A DNA stretch of 14,493 nucleotides, taken from assembly GCA_937896505.1 (NCBI GenBank), contig CALBNP010000131.1:1-14493 (forward strand), given 5' to 3'. This document shows positions 12,504 to 14,493 of the stretch, one piece after another. How positions within the stretch are numbered: position 1 is the stretch's first letter; every line of letters begins with the position of its first letter. Both the position numbers and the translations under genes were made by a program. A model generated the notes under the pieces. It was not told where the DNA came from and did not search any database. It saw only the letters and a program-made list of their open reading frames with translations. The stretch is from an uncultured Bacteroidales bacterium. GTDB lineage: Bacteria > Bacteroidota > Bacteroidia > Bacteroidales > F082.

Positions 12504-14493
12504 ATGAAAAAAGTTTTCATTACTGCATTGGCATTGCTCATGTGCGTTACGACATTCGCACGTCGGAGCGATGATTCCGGACAGTATGTTCGGAAGAATG
12601 TGAGTCTGGCTGTCACACAGACACCAGCAAACCTGTATGATGGGTTGCACTACACCCCATCAATTGTCAGCCGTACTTTCGGCCAAAGGTCTTCCTATTT
12701 CCAGGAAACTTTTGACGTGTCCGGTTTGGACAACTGGATGAACCTTGACCAAGATGGCGACGGCCACATCTGGGAACTCGCAGAAGGTCGCACCGGAATG
12801 GGTGCCAAGTCCGTTTCATGGGAATCAAGTTACGGTGCTCCAAACAATCAGGATGCAGCATCGAGACATGAGTACCAAGCTCAACAGAAGGATAACTCAA
12901 GAGCTTCGTATGATCCTGACAACTGGCTCATCAGCCCTGAAATCGCAATTCCGTCAACAGCAGGTCAGGAAGGTACTGTCCAACTGTCATGGTACGTGAA
13001 GGGCGGTTCCAGCTCATATCCTGAGCACTACGGCGTCTATGTCTCCACAACAGGCAACCAACCCGCCGACTTCACAACACAGCTCTATGAAGGAACATCA
13101 CCTGCATCATGGACTCAGCTGTCAGTTGATCTCAGCGCCTACATCGGACAGACCGTCCGCGTGGCATTCCGTCACTACGACAGCTACGACAAGTGGAACT
13201 TCGTTATCGACGATGTCGAAGTATATGAATATGTGGAACCAGAACCTGTTGTCTGCGATCCTATCACAACCTTCCCGTATTTCAACGACTTCGAGAACTT
13301 CCTCGACGACAACGACTGCTGGATCGACATCGACAATGACGGTGACGGTTATGGCTGGTTCACCGATACAGAAGCTTATGGCACTTATGGCTGGGGTGTT
13401 GATGGCTCGAACTGCCTTGTCTCTCAGTCATACGATAACTACGGAGGCTCAAGAGATGCCGACAATTACCTCCTTTCACCCGAATTCGTGCTGCCAACCG
13501 AAGGCAATGTGACACTCTCATGGTATGAACAGTCACAGGACGATAATTACCCTGACTGGTATGAAGTGATGATTGCTCCTAACGGTTCAACCGAAATCAG
13601 CGACTTCGTGTCAATCTACAGCGGTGAAGCTGCCTATCCATGGACGGAGCGTACCGCTGACCTGACCGCCTATGCAGGAACAACAGTCCGCGTGGTCTTC
13701 CATCACCAGAGCTACGACTGCTACATGCTCGAAATCGACAACATGAGCATCACTGATAGTGCTCCAGTTCCAGCTGGCAACCTTCACGTAGTTGATGCCG
13801 AAGGCCGTTTCGACACCATCAACATGGGTCCTCGTCCTTCAGGTGCATGGATGCGTCCTTACGAATTCACCATGACCTACGACGGCGAAAATCCTGTCGC
13901 TGTCAGCGTCCTCGACTTCACTCCTAACGATGGCTACTTCACCATGGTCGGTGTTGAATATCCTATCAATTTCAACAATGGCGACGAAGTTGAGCTCTTC
14001 ATCGCTACCGGCGAAAGCGAAGAAGGCCTCGTCGAGAGACAGTTCGTGGCTATCTATGAAGGTACCCGCGAAGCTGCCGTTTGGGACATCACCGCTGAGG
14101 CTTACACTCCAGTGGAACCCGACGTTTGGGAAATGGCTCGCGTCATCAACGATGCTTACCCATTCGAATACAGAAACACCGCAACAGAAGGTGTTACCCT
14201 GTATGACAACTACCTGCTTCCTGGCAATGCCCAAGACGGCCCAGACGCAGTGTATAAGGTGACCTTCAACCAAGACGTCCGCCTCAATGGTACTGTTACC
14301 ACTGTCGGCACCGACGAAATGGCTGAAAACGCCAAGATGGCTATCTATACCCAAGCCGGTATCGACCAAGTTGGCGGTCCTGACCTCGCTAACTTCTACG
14401 TTGGCCCACAAGTTGGCCCAACTCCTGGTCCTATCGAAGGCGACGAATGGGCTTACAGCTTCGACAATGGCTTGGACGGCTGGACCAACATCG
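12504..14493 (+). CDS. Secreted cleaved-adhesin (gingipain/HagA-like) protein, 3' end cut by window
   Basis: The frame is open from the ATG at 12504 to the window edge (663 residues plus one base). A signal peptide covers about 1-19 (ending TFA|RR). Two cleaved-adhesin/choice-of-anchor J domains follow at about 66-242 and 255-417. Each has a putative Ca-binding loop DxDxDGDG (DQDGDGHIW, DIDNDGDGYGW), an [N]-[WY]-L-[IL]-SPE[IF] motif (140-146, 321-327), a strand ending LSWY, an AYxGxTVRV strand and a [IV]-[DE]-[DN]-[MV] end. Residues 425-540 are an unassigned beta-rich region, and 545-630 resemble a pre-peptidase C-terminal-like domain (DAVYKVTFNQDVRLNGTV). After a PTPGP linker a third adhesin domain begins (WAYSFDNGLDGWTNI). 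These domains are known from haemagglutinins and gingipains of Porphyromonas. The missing C-terminus probably carries further domains and a T9SS tail (inference). The leader has no Shine-Dalgarno site. Confidence 0.88.
   Translation, partial: MKKVFITALALLMCVTTFARRSDDSGQYVRKNVSLAVTQTPANLYDGLHYTPSIVSRTFGQRSSYFQETFDVSGLDNWMNLDQDGDGHIWELAEGRTGMGAKSVSWESSYGAPNNQDAASRHEYQAQQKDNSRASYDPDNWLISPEIAIPSTAGQEGTVQLSWYVKGGSSSYPEHYGVYVSTTGNQPADFTTQLYEGTSPASWTQLSVDLSAYIGQTVRVAFRHYDSYDKWNFVIDDVEVYEYVEPEPVVCDPITTFPYFNDFENFLDDNDCWIDIDNDGDGYGWFTDTEAYGTYGWGVDGSNCLVSQSYDNYGGSRDADNYLLSPEFVLPTEGNVTLSWYEQSQDDNYPDWYEVMIAPNGSTEISDFVSIYSGEAAYPWTERTADLTAYAGTTVRVVFHHQSYDCYMLEIDNMSITDSAPVPAGNLHVVDAEGRFDTINMGPRPSGAWMRPYEFTMTYDGENPVAVSVLDFTPNDGYFTMVGVEYPINFNNGDEVELFIATGESEEGLVERQFVAIYEGTREAAVWDITAEAYTPVEPDVWEMARVINDAYPFEYRNTATEGVTLYDNYLLPGNAQDGPDAVYKVTFNQDVRLNGTVTTVGTDEMAENAKMAIYTQAGIDQVGGPDLANFYVGPQVGPTPGPIEGDEWAYSFDNGLDGWTNI

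Noticed and set aside
13039..13512. Plus-strand frame of 157 codons inside the adhesin gene
   Set aside because: It is a Ser/Thr-rich out-of-frame shadow. The frame from 12504 contains the signal peptide and adhesin motifs.
13839..14411. Minus-strand frame of 190 codons opposite the adhesin gene
   Set aside because: It is antisense to the open adhesin frame and has no recognisable domain.

Overview
The window looks like chromosomal DNA from a member of the Bacteroidota, most likely order Bacteroidales. Three things point there: a complete Bacteroides aerotolerance gene order (batA-batB-batC-batD-batE), a secreted protein ending in a type IX secretion (T9SS) sorting domain, and AT-rich leaders without Shine-Dalgarno sites, one of them with a Bacteroidetes-type TAnnTTTG promoter element. 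Every gene lies on the + strand. I cannot name the genus from sequence alone.

Positions 1-8317 form one tight operon. A DUF58/von Willebrand-like protein is cut by the left edge. It is followed by a membrane-anchored exported protein, two membrane vWA proteins with intact MIDAS residues (BatA, BatB), a periplasmic TPR protein (BatC), a large membrane-anchored exported protein (BatD), and a TPR/transmembrane/SH3 protein (BatE). Most junctions overlap (ATGA, ATGA, 17 bp) or are 2-4 nt apart, which suggests translational coupling. The one exception is the 105-bp batC-batD gap, which carries two perfect palindromes. The products probably form one envelope-associated complex; in Bacteroides fragilis the locus is linked to aerotolerance, but its biochemical role is not settled. 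Two features are unusual. BatC has four roughly 77-residue beta repeats of the divergent InlB B-repeat type between its TPRs and its Gln-rich tail. The gene before batA ends in a heptanucleotide array that runs up to the coupled batA start.

Positions 8318-11457 hold a short promoter region, a 973-residue T9SS-exported protein with BNR/VPS10-like repeats, and a textbook intrinsic terminator.

Positions 11458-12503 are about 1 kb without a convincing gene, but dense in structured DNA. There are five more copies of the palindromic element seen between batC and batD, an 11-bp tandem repeat, three consecutive long inverted repeats, and a 20-bp perfect AT-rich palindrome just before the next gene.

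Positions 12504-14493 hold the first 663 residues of a secreted, gingipain/hemagglutinin-like adhesin with cleaved-adhesin (choice-of-anchor J) domains. It runs off the right edge. Its codon use changes after the second adhesin domain.
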